The notes: generated by a model not told the origin, from the letters alone. 11,156 nt of DNA from an uncultured Collinsella sp. (GCA_900549535.1 UROR01000061.1:1-11156); one strand, 5' to 3'; numbered from the stretch's first letter, positions 1 to 7,194 are shown. Translations and numbers: made by a program.

Positions 1-5
1 CTGCC

Positions 6-2036
6 ATGAAAAGATTCGTCCCCCGCCTTGCGTTAGCTGCCGCGTTGTTTGCCGGCGCGCTCGCAGGCATCCCAAGCCTCGCTTTCGCGGGGAACCTGCC
101 TGCCGCTATTGACGGCACCGTGACCGTCATGCACACCAACGACATCCACGGCAGCTACAAGTACAGCTACAACGAAAGCAAGGGCACCGGCACCGTCGGC
201 TTTGACGGACTGGCGGTTCTCTATAGCGCCCAAGGCAGCGCCCCCGATCTTCTGCTCGATGCAGGCGACACCTTCCACGGGCAGTCCTTTGCCACCATGA
301 GCGAGGGCAAGAGCATCGCCGAGCTCATGGACACCTTCTACGCCGATGGCTACGACGCGACCACGCCAGGCAACCACGACTGGAGCTATGGCGCGGACAA
401 GCTTCGCACCATGACCGGCTCCAGCACCACCAGCACACCCTTCGCCATGCTTTGCGCGAATGCAACGTCTGCCAACGGCATATGGAAATCAAGCTACATC
501 AAGACGCTCAACCGCACCTGGGAGGACAGTGAAAGTCACTCAACGTTCACCTACCAAATCAAGGTCGGCGTTGTAGGAGCCATGGATGAGTCGCTTGGCT
601 CCTCGCTGCGTGCAGACCTAGTCGCGGGCACCAGCTTCTCGAGTGCCGCGAACGCCATCAATGCCGAGGCAGAGCAGCTGCGCAAGGAGGGCTGCGATGT
701 TGTTGTGTGTATCGCGCACACGCTCGACGCCAAGACCTTTGCCACGCGGCTCCGTGGCGTCGATACCCTTATCGCAGGCCACGAGCACATCAACCTTAAC
801 GAGAAGGTGACGGGAGCCGACGGCAAGACAATCCACGTTGTCGAGGCGGGCAGCGCCTTTGCCGAAGTGGGACTGCTTTCCGTCCCCTACGAGTACGACA
901 CCAAGGGCACCGAAAGCACCGACGATGACACGGTGGCGGTATACGCAGACAAAAGCGACGAGAAGCTCTATACCGCCAAGGATGTAAACGTTCTTTTGAC
1001 CGATCCCAACAAGGGCTCCACCTATCAGAGCATCCTTGATGAGGTCCACGACAACAAGATCAAGCCGCTCGACGATGCCTTTAGCGCCGCATCGAGCGAG
1101 GTGCTCGGCACGAGCTCTACCAATTATTTCTACGGCGAGAACGCATCTGGCACGCACGGCTGGGAGATGGTGCGCACCACCGATTTCCGCCCCAGCAAGG
1201 AGGGCGACATCACCAAGGCCCAGACCATCGGACATGTGATCTGCGGCTCCTATCTTGACCTGACGGGCGCGGACGTTGCCATCGAGAACGCGGGCGGCAT
1301 CCGCGGCGGCATCGCTGCGGGCGATGTGACCGCCGGCAACGTCATCGCTATCTCGCCCTACGGCAACACCGTGGAGACCTGGACCATGACCGGTGCGGAC
1401 TTCCTGGCAGCGCTCGAGCACTCGCTGCAGATCAGCGACGAGTGCAATCACAGCTACGAGCTTCAGCAAGCCTACGTAGCGGCCGGCCACACCGAGCAGG
1501 AGGCGCAAGACATGTACAAGTGGCGCGACGACTCCGGCAGCGTCCTTTCCTTCGGCGGAATCAACGTGACAATCGATTGGACGCAGCCCGAAGGCAAGCG
1601 CATCGTGAGCGCCACGCTCACCAAGGATGGCAGCACGCTCGACCCCGCCAAGACCTACACCGTCGCCACCAACAACTACATCATTACCAACACGACCGAC
1701 TTCCCCACCTTCGCAAACGCCACCAAGCACACCGAGTGGGGTACCTGCGAGTCAGCGCTAAGGGCGCTGATCGGGCGGGACAGCTGGGAGAGCAAGATGA
1801 CCTCGCTCGCGGGCACCATCAGCTTTGGATCCGCTGCCGTGGACCCCACGCCCACACCGGCCCCGACGCCTGAACCCTCGCCGAAGACGGACGCGACGAC
1901 CACGAAGGTCATCACCAAGAAGACGACCGGCAAGCTCGCCGCAACGGGAGACCGCACGCTAGCCGTGATCGGCGCATGCCTCATCGGCGGCATCGTCATC
2001 ATCATTCTCGGCATTATCTGGAAGCGTCGACGCTAA
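6..2036 (+). CDS. Cell-wall-anchored 5'-nucleotidase / 2',3'-cyclic phosphodiesterase family enzyme
   Basis: A 676-residue secreted metallophosphatase of the UshA/5'-nucleotidase family, which strips phosphate from extracellular nucleotides to give nucleosides. An N-terminal signal peptide (about 1-28, cleavage after AFA) is followed by the calcineurin-like domain. Its metal ligands are visible: D46-x-H48, GD88, GNHD (122-125), H238 and GHEH (258-261). The 5'-nucleotidase C-terminal domain (about 364-600) carries the substrate-loop motif NAGGIRGG (428-435). A Pro/Thr-rich wall-spanning linker (about 612-640) leads to LAATG (644-648), a hydrophobic helix and a KRRR tail, which is a complete sortase sorting signal. 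The start at base 6 is taken because the signal peptide begins there; the ribosome site lies outside the window. Family and localisation are secure; substrate choice among nucleotides, cyclic nucleotides and other phosphoesters is not decided by the sequence. Confidence 0.93.
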   Translation: MKRFVPRLALAAALFAGALAGIPSLAFAGNLPAAIDGTVTVMHTNDIHGSYKYSYNESKGTGTVGFDGLAVLYSAQGSAPDLLLDAGDTFHGQSFATMSEGKSIAELMDTFYADGYDATTPGNHDWSYGADKLRTMTGSSTTSTPFAMLCANATSANGIWKSSYIKTLNRTWEDSESHSTFTYQIKVGVVGAMDESLGSSLRADLVAGTSFSSAANAINAEAEQLRKEGCDVVVCIAHTLDAKTFATRLRGVDTLIAGHEHINLNEKVTGADGKTIHVVEAGSAFAEVGLLSVPYEYDTKGTESTDDDTVAVYADKSDEKLYTAKDVNVLLTDPNKGSTYQSILDEVHDNKIKPLDDAFSAASSEVLGTSSTNYFYGENASGTHGWEMVRTTDFRPSKEGDITKAQTIGHVICGSYLDLTGADVAIENAGGIRGGIAAGDVTAGNVIAISPYGNTVETWTMTGADFLAALEHSLQISDECNHSYELQQAYVAAGHTEQEAQDMYKWRDDSGSVLSFGGINVTIDWTQPEGKRIVSATLTKDGSTLDPAKTYTVATNNYIITNTTDFPTFANATKHTEWGTCESALRALIGRDSWESKMTSLAGTISFGSAAVDPTPTPAPTPEPSPKTDATTTKVITKKTTGKLAATGDRTLAVIGACLIGGIVIIILGIIWKRRR

Positions 2037-2087
2037 GCTACACCGCCGGGCCTTGCAGCCCCGCCGCGTAAACCTTATATCGAGCAC

Positions 2088-2122
2088 AGAAGCCCGTCCG
2101 AATTTGATCGAACGGGCTTCTT
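2088..2122 (+). terminator. Hairpin terminator after the 5'-nucleotidase gene
   Basis: A 10-bp perfect stem (AGAAGCCCGT, 2088-2097, with ACGGGCTTCT, 2112-2121) can extend inward past one mismatch. It lies about 50 bases after the stop codon and ends in a short T-containing run. It separates the nucleotidase gene from the channel gene. The T-tract is short, so termination may be only partial. Confidence 0.6.
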
Positions 2123-2149
2123 GGTGGGTATCATGGTTGGATGATCATG

Positions 2150-2155
2150 AGGAGG
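2150..2155 (+). promoter_or_regulatory. Ribosome binding site that sets the mscS-like start
   Basis: AGGAGG lies 9 bases before the ATG at 2165. It falls inside the longer reading frame that opens at 2141, which argues for 2165 as the real start. A weak promoter candidate lies upstream (TTGATC at 2104-2109, TATCAT at 2129-2134, 19-base spacer), but its -35 lies in the terminator loop and it is not convincing. Confidence 0.75.
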
Positions 2156-2164
2156 TTTCCCTAC

Positions 2165-2932
2165 ATGGAATTGTTTGAGCCAATTCTTCATTTCTTTGCA
2201 CAACGATGGGTCCACAACATCATCTGGGCCGGTATCTTGGCCATCGGCACCGCCGTTGCCGCCAAAATCGCGTCCAAGACCCTGCACCACCTGCTTAACC
2301 GCGATGATAACCCGCTCCCAGCATCGAGCATCTTCATCAACATCGCGCGCGCCGTCATCTGGATGATCGGCGGCAGCTTTATCCTCGACAACTGTTTTGG
2401 CATTAATGCAAACGCCCTCGTCGCCGCTCTTGGCGTCGGCGGCATCGCCATCTCGCTCGGCTTTCAGGACACGCTCTCAAACCTTATCGGCGGCATGCAG
2501 GTGACGTTTATGGGCATCATCAAGCCCGGCGACAATATCGAGGTCGGCGGCGTGTCGGGCGTGGTCCAAGACATCACCTGGCGCCACACGACCATCGAGG
2601 ACGCCTGCGGGCAGACCATCATTGTGCCCAACTCCAACATCTCCAAGAACACGCTCGTGCATCTGATGCCCTTTGGGCGCGTGGCTGTGCCCGTTGCCGT
2701 AAAGGACACGTCCAAGTGGGCCTCGCTCGACGCACTGGCAGACGAGCTGACCAGCGCCACCAAAGCCGCCGTGCTTCCCATCTCGGGCTTTGACAAGGAG
2801 CCCTACGTACTCTTTAGCGAAATCGGCGGCTTTGGCATCAAAGGAAAGATCATCTTTATCGTCAGCGACGACAGCACTACTTTCACGGCAGCCGACGCCT
2901 GCATCCGTGCCATCGCCCCCATCATCGCCTAA
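2165..2932 (+). CDS. Small-conductance mechanosensitive channel, MscS family
   Basis: A 255-residue inner-membrane channel that opens under membrane tension and releases solutes after osmotic down-shock; MscS proteins work as heptamers. Three hydrophobic segments are visible (about 18-36, 56-75 and 82-104). The third is the glycine/alanine-rich pore helix running into GFQDTLSNLIGG (99-110), the MscS family hallmark. The beta domain follows, with PGDNIEVGGVSG (121-132) and the VPNSNI motif (154-159). The protein is short: the C-terminal alpha-beta part is reduced compared with E. coli MscS (286 residues). The start at 2165 is preferred over the in-frame ATGs at 2141 and 2147 because a good AGGAGG lies between them. 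The gene stands alone, with a terminator before it and a repeat after it. Confidence 0.92.
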   Translation: MELFEPILHFFAQRWVHNIIWAGILAIGTAVAAKIASKTLHHLLNRDDNPLPASSIFINIARAVIWMIGGSFILDNCFGINANALVAALGVGGIAISLGFQDTLSNLIGGMQVTFMGIIKPGDNIEVGGVSGVVQDITWRHTTIEDACGQTIIVPNSNISKNTLVHLMPFGRVAVPVAVKDTSKWASLDALADELTSATKAAVLPISGFDKEPYVLFSEIGGFGIKGKIIFIVSDDSTTFTAADACIRAIAPIIA

Positions 2933-2943
2933 CCCGCCAAAAA

Positions 2944-2968
2944 GGGACAGGCACCTTTGTGGTGGTTT
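2944..2968 (-). repeat. Dispersed repeat copy 1 (half-hairpin form)
   Basis: This 25-base stretch is the exact reverse complement of 5807-5831. It contains the GGTGCCTGTCCC core and the CCACCACAAAGG arm, but the second arm present in the other copy is missing and replaced by a run of A residues (2939-2943). It lies just after the mscS-like stop and upstream of the ParB-BMP operon. A weak 5-bp stem (2941-2945 with 2954-2958) can form. Confidence 0.7.
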
Positions 2969-2996
2969 TCATTCGTGGTACCATGGTTCATATAGT
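2968..2996 (+). promoter_or_regulatory. Possible promoter of the ParB-BMP operon
   Basis: TATAGT (2991-2996) matches the -10 consensus at five of six positions. The best-placed -35, TTCATT (2968-2973, 17-base spacer), is poor. A near-palindrome, GTTGTTTAAACGAC (2995-3008), sits where transcription would begin and could be an operator. This is tentative. Confidence 0.3.
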
Positions 2997-3023
2997 TGTT
3001 TAAACGACTAAGGGAGCAACATC

Positions 3024-4940
3024 ATGGAAGAGGCTTATCGTCAAGCACGCAAGCGCGGCGAGCAGGGACGCCGTCGCGCCATCAGCCAAAGCGAGCACCC
3101 GTACCTTACGGACCTCGACGGCCTCGTTGCCCAGCTCCCCTTAGGCCAGCGAGAGAGCGTCGGCCTGAGGGACATTCCGCTCGAAATGGTCGTCGGCACG
3201 GTTACCAAGGGCCGTCAGTCTGCCTTTTCGTGCAACTTTATGCCCCTGCTGCCGTTTAGCACCGAGTTCGCCCGCAAGTGGTCCAACCTCTACGACATCC
3301 AGGTGACCGAGGGCTATCGCGACCCCATCATCGTCACCGAGTTCATGCATCGGTTCTACGTCCAGGAGGGCAACAAACGCGTCAGCGTCCTCAAATTCCT
3401 AGACGCCCCGACGGTTTCGGCCAAGGTCACCCGCCTCAACCCCGGCAAATGGGATTCCGTCGAAAGCCGCCTCTATGGCGAGTTCTGCGCGTTTTGGCGC
3501 GTCTGCCCCCTATACGAGATCGAGTTCTCCCGCGAAGGAGGCTACGAAACGCTCGCCAAGATGCTCGGTCAAAACCTTGTCGAAAAATGGCCACAGAAAA
3601 AGGTCGATTACCTGCGCCACACCTTCCTGCTCTTTAAGCGCTCCTACCTTCGCGCGGGCGGCAACCACCTGGACATTACGCCCGCCGACGCCATGCTCGT
3701 CTACCTCAATGTGTACAACCAGGACCGCCTGCTGGATACGCCGACGGATATCGTCGTAAACCGCCTGTGCAAGATTTGGCGCGAGATGGTCATTGCCGGT
3801 AAAAGTGATGAGGAGAAGGTCGATCTTGTCGAGGCGCCGAGTGTCGATGAGGAAGAGGCGCCCGCCAAGTCCACCTCCAGCGTACTCAACTTCTTTATGG
3901 GCAAGACCGTTTATTCGGCGGCCAACCCCTTGCGCATCGCCTTTATCCATGAATTCCCCTGCGCCACGTCGAGCTGGGACAGCCTGCACGACCAAGGGCG
4001 TCAGTATCTCGATGAGCACTTTGGCGGTATCGTGCGCACCGAGGCATTCGAGGACTGCCACGATCCGGACGTGTTCTACGCCGCCGTGGAAACGGCTGTC
4101 AAACATGGGGCAAACGTCATCTTCTCGACCTCACACCGCCTGATGGAATACACGCTCAGGGCTGCCGTCGAGTATCCCCAGGTTCGGTTCCTCAACTGCT
4201 CTATCGGCCTTCCCCACCAAAGCGTCCGTTCGTACTTTGGCAAGATGTACGAGGCCAAGTTTCTCCTGGGCGCCCTTGCCGCCAGCATGGCGGACAACCA
4301 TCGCATTGGCTACCACGCGTCGGTCTTCGCCTCGGGCGCACTCAGCGAGATCAACGCCTTTGCCATCGGCGCCTCGCTGCTCGACCCCCGCGCGCAGGTA
4401 ATCCTCACCTGGGGCGATGTGCCCGCCGGCGGTCTTGCCGAGGCCATGTGTCGCGAAGGCGTGAGTGTTATGACCGGCGCTGACATGTCAAAGTCGTTGG
4501 AGAACCCCACGGCCTACGGACTCCACCGCCTGGTCGATGGCAAAGTTGCCGGCATCGCCATGCCGGTATGGAACTGGGGCCGATACTACGAGCTTATCGT
4601 GCGAAGCCTGCTGCATGGCACCTGGGATGAGACCAGTGACGCCAGCCAGGTTCGCGCCGTCAACTACTGGTATGGTATGAGCTCGGGCGTCATCGACATT
4701 CGCTACGCTCCGGGTCTGCCCTATCAGACGCGCAAGCTCGTTCAGCTACTGCGCAATGGCATCGTCGAGGGTTCCATCAATCCATTTGGCGGCGAGCTCC
4801 ATAGCCAAGACGGCGTGGTGCAGATCGAGGGCTTTCCCCCGCTGCCGAGCACGCAAATCGTCGAGATGGACTGGCTGGCCGACAACGTGGTAGGCGCCAT
4901 TCCGCAGCTCAACGATGAGCCGAAAGTCCACGCCCTATGA
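3024..4940 (+). CDS. Cytoplasmic fusion of a ParB/Srx-like N-terminus with a BMP (PnrA-type) ligand-binding domain
   Basis: A 638-residue protein with no signal peptide or lipobox, so it is likely cytoplasmic although its C-terminal half resembles an ABC-transporter binding protein. Residues about 50-135 resemble the ParB/sulfiredoxin fold, with PIIVTE (101-106) then FYVQEGNKRVSVLKFL (111-126). A helical region (about 140-260) and an acidic linker (about 262-282) lead to the BMP domain (about 303-610). This begins RIAFIHEFP and contains GANVIFSTS (362-370) and the GKMYEAKFLLGALAA stretch (406-420) typical of PnrA-like nucleoside-binding proteins. The start has a good AAGGGAG site seven bases upstream. 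The stop overlaps the next gene's start (ATGA), so the two are co-translated. It probably senses a small ligand, perhaps a nucleoside, rather than importing it. The domain calls rest on pattern recognition and the precise role is unknown. Confidence 0.8.
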   Translation: MEEAYRQARKRGEQGRRRAISQSEHPYLTDLDGLVAQLPLGQRESVGLRDIPLEMVVGTVTKGRQSAFSCNFMPLLPFSTEFARKWSNLYDIQVTEGYRDPIIVTEFMHRFYVQEGNKRVSVLKFLDAPTVSAKVTRLNPGKWDSVESRLYGEFCAFWRVCPLYEIEFSREGGYETLAKMLGQNLVEKWPQKKVDYLRHTFLLFKRSYLRAGGNHLDITPADAMLVYLNVYNQDRLLDTPTDIVVNRLCKIWREMVIAGKSDEEKVDLVEAPSVDEEEAPAKSTSSVLNFFMGKTVYSAANPLRIAFIHEFPCATSSWDSLHDQGRQYLDEHFGGIVRTEAFEDCHDPDVFYAAVETAVKHGANVIFSTSHRLMEYTLRAAVEYPQVRFLNCSIGLPHQSVRSYFGKMYEAKFLLGALAASMADNHRIGYHASVFASGALSEINAFAIGASLLDPRAQVILTWGDVPAGGLAEAMCREGVSVMTGADMSKSLENPTAYGLHRLVDGKVAGIAMPVWNWGRYYELIVRSLLHGTWDETSDASQVRAVNYWYGMSSGVIDIRYAPGLPYQTRKLVQLLRNGIVEGSINPFGGELHSQDGVVQIEGFPPLPSTQIVEMDWLADNVVGAIPQLNDEPKVHAL

Positions 4941-5647
4941 AAATCCTTGCCGTAGCCGATACCGAAGAACGATGCCTTTGGGAATGCTTTCGCAAGGAAC
5001 GCTTTGAGGGTGTCGACCTGATTTTGTCCGCTGGCGACCTGGACCCGGACTATCTTGAGTTTTTGGTCACCGTCATCAACAAACCGCTCATCTACGTGCG
5101 CGGTAACCATGACGACCGTTACGCACGCCATGCGCCGGGCGGGTGTATTTGCGTCGAAGACACCGTGTACGTGTACCGCGGCGTCCGCATTGCGGGGCTT
5201 GGCGGCTCCATGCGCTACCGAGACGGTGCCAACATGTATACCGAGCGCGAGATGACCAAGCGCATGCGCAAGCTCTCCCGAAAAGTGAGGATGGTCGGCG
5301 GCTGCGACATCTTGCTCACTCACGCGCCCGCCGCCGGAGTGGGCGATCTGGATGATCTGCCGCATCGAGGATTCGAGTGCTTTAACACGGCGCTTGAGTC
5401 CTGGAGGGCCGACTACATGGTGCACGGGCATGTGCACCAATGCTATGGTCGCGACTTTCAGCGTGAGCGTCGGCATGCATGCGGGGCAATAATCATCAAC
5501 GCCTGCGGCTATACGCAGTTTGAGCTCGACCAGACGCGCTACCCCGCACGTGGCTGGCAGGCAGCCTGGCTCAATTCGCAAACCATGCGCCGCGAGCTCG
5601 AGCGCCACGAGGCAATCGAGTCCTCAACCGCCAGAACACCCTGGTAA
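4937..5647 (+). CDS. Calcineurin-like metallophosphoesterase with atypical first motif
   Basis: A 236-residue single-domain cytoplasmic metallophosphoesterase. Visible metal motifs are GD34 (in SAGDLDPDYL), GNHDD (56-60), H129 in LTHAP, and GHVH (164-167). The usual first motif D-x-H is replaced by D8-T-E10 (VADTEER), so one metal ligand is changed. From memory, a Firmicutes/Actinobacteria subfamily beginning like 'ILAVSDEES' shows the same change, so this is probably not decay. Also characteristic are the GLGGSMRYR (87-95) and DLPHRGFE (140-147) segments. Its ATG overlaps the stop of the ParB-BMP gene by ATGA, so the two are translationally coupled and likely work together. Substrate is unknown. 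The last 25 or so residues look like a poorly conserved tail. Confidence 0.85.
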   Translation: MKILAVADTEERCLWECFRKERFEGVDLILSAGDLDPDYLEFLVTVINKPLIYVRGNHDDRYARHAPGGCICVEDTVYVYRGVRIAGLGGSMRYRDGANMYTEREMTKRMRKLSRKVRMVGGCDILLTHAPAAGVGDLDDLPHRGFECFNTALESWRADYMVHGHVHQCYGRDFQRERRHACGAIIINACGYTQFELDQTRYPARGWQAAWLNSQTMRRELERHEAIESSTARTPW

Positions 5648-5670
5648 CCACCTTTAAGGCTTGACGCTGC

Positions 5671-5770
5671 GCCGGCCCCAAGCACCCCATCTCGCCCCTC
5701 AAGCCGTCGCTCGCGTACCAAAGTACGCGTCGCTCCTCTTTCGGGGCGACCTGGGGCACTTGGAACCGGC
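5671..5770. repeat. About 100-base imperfect hairpin element
   Basis: Arms 5671-5698 and 5743-5770 are inverted copies matching at 22 of 28 positions. Between them a smaller perfect hairpin is nested (CGCGTAC, 5712-5718; loop CAAA; GTACGCG, 5723-5729). Four of the six arm mismatches become G-U pairs in minus-strand RNA, so that strand folds better. It sits in the convergent gap between the phosphoesterase gene and rplA. No coding potential is convincing here. Confidence 0.6.
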
Positions 5771-5806
5771 TCGCTGCGATGCCATAACATTGACGCCAAA
5801 GTGCCC

Positions 5807-5845
5807 AAACCACCACAAAGGTGCCTGTCCCCTTTGTGGTGGTTT
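5807..5845 (+). repeat. Dispersed repeat copy 2 (complete hairpin)
   Basis: A perfect 15-bp stem (AAACCACCACAAAGG, 5807-5821, with CCTTTGTGGTGGTTT, 5831-5845) encloses a 9-base loop, TGCCTGTCC. The first 25 bases recur inverted at 2944-2968. It could also end transcription of the phosphoesterase operon, although only four T residues follow. Confidence 0.75.
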
Positions 5846-5859
5846 TGGCCCGAGATAGC

Positions 5860-5898
5860 AAGAAACCCGGTCCTGTACGAGGCAGAACCGGGTTTCTT
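5860..5898. terminator. Bidirectional intrinsic terminator between the phosphoesterase operon and rplA
   Basis: A 12-bp perfect stem (AAGAAACCCGGT, 5860-5871, with ACCGGGTTTCTT, 5887-5898) encloses a 15-base loop. A-rich and T-rich stem bases on both sides suit termination in either direction. It lies 36 bases after the rplA stop on the minus strand and closes the rpmG-to-rplA operon. Confidence 0.7.
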
Positions 5899-5934
5899 TA
5901 GCAATGCTTGCTTTGCTCAGGCAGTAACTAAAAG

Positions 5935-6642
5935 TTACTCAGCCAGGAAGTCGCGCTGGACAGCGGGATCGACCTTGACGCCAGGGCCCATGGTGGAAGA
6001 CACAGAGATGGACTTGACGTACTTGCCCTTAGCGGAAGAGGGCTTGACGCGCAGAATCTCGGTGTACAGGGCAGCGTAGTTCTCGACGAGCTGCTGCTCG
6101 GAGAAGGACTTCTTGCCCAGGGGCACGTGGCAGATGCCGTAGCGATCGGCGCGATACTCAACGCGGCCGGCCTTGAGCTCGGAGACCATCTTGGCGACGT
6201 CCATGGTCACGGTGCCGAGCTTGGGGTTCGGCATGAGGCCACGGGGACCAAGGATCTTACCGATGCGGCCAACCTTGGCCATCATGTTCGGCGTAGCGAT
6301 AGCGGCGTCGAAGTTGATCTCGCCCTTCTGGATCTGGGCGACGAGCTCGTCGGAACCGATGATGTCGGCGCCGGCAGCCTCAGCCTCACGGGCCTTCTCG
6401 CCCTCGGCGAAGACGGCAACACGAACGGTCTTGCCGGTGCCGTGGGGCAGAGAGATGGAACCACGGATGTTCTGGTCAGCCTTACGAGTATCGATGCCCA
6501 GACGGAAGTGGGCCTCGACGGTCTCGTCGAACTTGGCGGTGTCGAGCTCCTTGATGAGCTTGGCAGCCTGAAGGGGGGTGTAGAGCGTGGCGCGGTCGAT
6601 CTTCTCGGCAGCGGCGTTATAGCTCTTACCATGCTTAGCCAT
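5935..6642 (-). CDS. rplA: 50S ribosomal protein L1
   Basis: A 235-residue protein matching L1 along its length (family about 230-235). It forms the L1 stalk of the large subunit, which guides release of deacylated tRNA, and in many bacteria it represses its own L11-L1 mRNA. The RNA-binding domain is split around the central domain, which contains PNPKLGTVTMDVA. The start chosen is the second of two in-frame ATGs: AGGAGG (6651-6656) is 8 bases from this ATG but only 2 from the one at 6648. It is the last gene of its operon here. The usual next genes rplJ and rplL are absent; a terminator and a convergent operon follow. Confidence 0.97.
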   Translation of the reverse strand: MAKHGKSYNAAAEKIDRATLYTPLQAAKLIKELDTAKFDETVEAHFRLGIDTRKADQNIRGSISLPHGTGKTVRVAVFAEGEKAREAEAAGADIIGSDELVAQIQKGEINFDAAIATPNMMAKVGRIGKILGPRGLMPNPKLGTVTMDVAKMVSELKAGRVEYRADRYGICHVPLGKKSFSEQQLVENYAALYTEILRVKPSSAKGKYVKSISVSSTMGPGVKVDPAVQRDFLAE

Positions 6643-6650
6643 GTGCATTA

Positions 6651-6656
6651 CCTCCT
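6651..6656 (-). promoter_or_regulatory. Ribosome binding site that sets the rplA start
   Basis: On the minus strand AGGAGG stands 8 bases before the ATG at 6642 and only 2 bases before the ATG at 6648, which favours the downstream start. Confidence 0.8.
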
Positions 6657-6712
6657 GTGGTTAAACGGGCTTATGCCCTCCCACATCGTATCGTGTGCCC
6701 TATTGCACACAT

Positions 6713-6744
6713 ATAACGGGCGCTCCGGTCGGAGCACCCGTCAT
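6713..6744 (-). promoter_or_regulatory. Strong hairpin between rplK and rplA
   Basis: In minus-strand RNA, 6744-6731 (AUGACGGGUGCUCC) pairs with 6726-6713 (GGAGCGCCCGUUAU) over 14 pairs including two G-U pairs, closing a four-base loop. It starts 15 bases after the rplK stop. A second small stem (GTGTGC/GCACAC, 6693-6710) follows. No T-tract follows, so an RNA-processing, stabilising or attenuating role is more likely than full termination. Confidence 0.55.
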
Positions 6745-6759
6745 TACCTAAAGAAATCG

Positions 6760-7188
6760 TTACTCAGCGATGGTGACGCCCATGGAACGGGCGGTACCGG
6801 CGATGATCTTCTTGGCGGCGTCAATGTCGTTGGCATTGAGGTCCGGCATCTTGATCTCGGCGATCTTGGTGAGCTGCTCCTGGGAGAGCTGACCAACCTT
6901 GTCGGCCTGGGGCTTAGCGGAACCAGACTTGAGGTTCAGCTCCTTCTTGATGAGGTGAGCCGCCGGCGGGGTCTTGGTGATGAAGGAGAAGGACTTATCC
7001 TCGTAGACAGAGATCTCAACGGGGATGATGTCACCCTTCTTGTCCTGCGTCTCGGCGTTAAAGGCCTGGCAGAACTGCATGATGTTCACGCCAGCAGCGC
7101 CCAGGGCGGGGCCGACGGGAGGAGCGGGGTTAGCGGCACCAGCAGGAATCTGGAGCTTAATGACGTTGGCAACCTTCTTCTCAGCCAT
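6760..7188 (-). CDS. rplK: 50S ribosomal protein L11
   Basis: A 142-residue match to L11 (family about 141). It binds 23S rRNA at the GTPase-associated centre and is needed for the RelA stringent response; thiostrepton-type antibiotics act at the L11-rRNA site. The N-terminal domain shows the proline-rich PAGAANPAPPVGPALG stretch, and the C-terminal rRNA-binding domain ends in the GTARSMGV motif. The second in-frame ATG (7188) is chosen because AAAGGA (7195-7200) lies 6 bases before it but abuts the ATG at 7194. It follows nusG by about 120 bases with no clear promoter or terminator between, so read-through from the rpmG promoter is likely. Confidence 0.97.
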   Translation of the reverse strand: MAEKKVANVIKLQIPAGAANPAPPVGPALGAAGVNIMQFCQAFNAETQDKKGDIIPVEISVYEDKSFSFITKTPPAAHLIKKELNLKSGSAKPQADKVGQLSQEQLTKIAEIKMPDLNANDIDAAKKIIAGTARSMGVTIAE

Positions 7189-7194
7189 GGTCAT

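Noticed and set aside
618..1730. Long open frame antisense to the 5'-nucleotidase gene
   Set aside because: It mirrors a well-supported enzyme gene in high-GC DNA, and its translation is Val/Gly/Asp-rich and low in complexity, with no recognisable domain.
5539..5904. Minus-strand frames covering the hairpin-rich gap and the end of the phosphoesterase gene
   Set aside because: They span the inverted repeats and the terminator, overlap a real gene antisense, and have no family resemblance.
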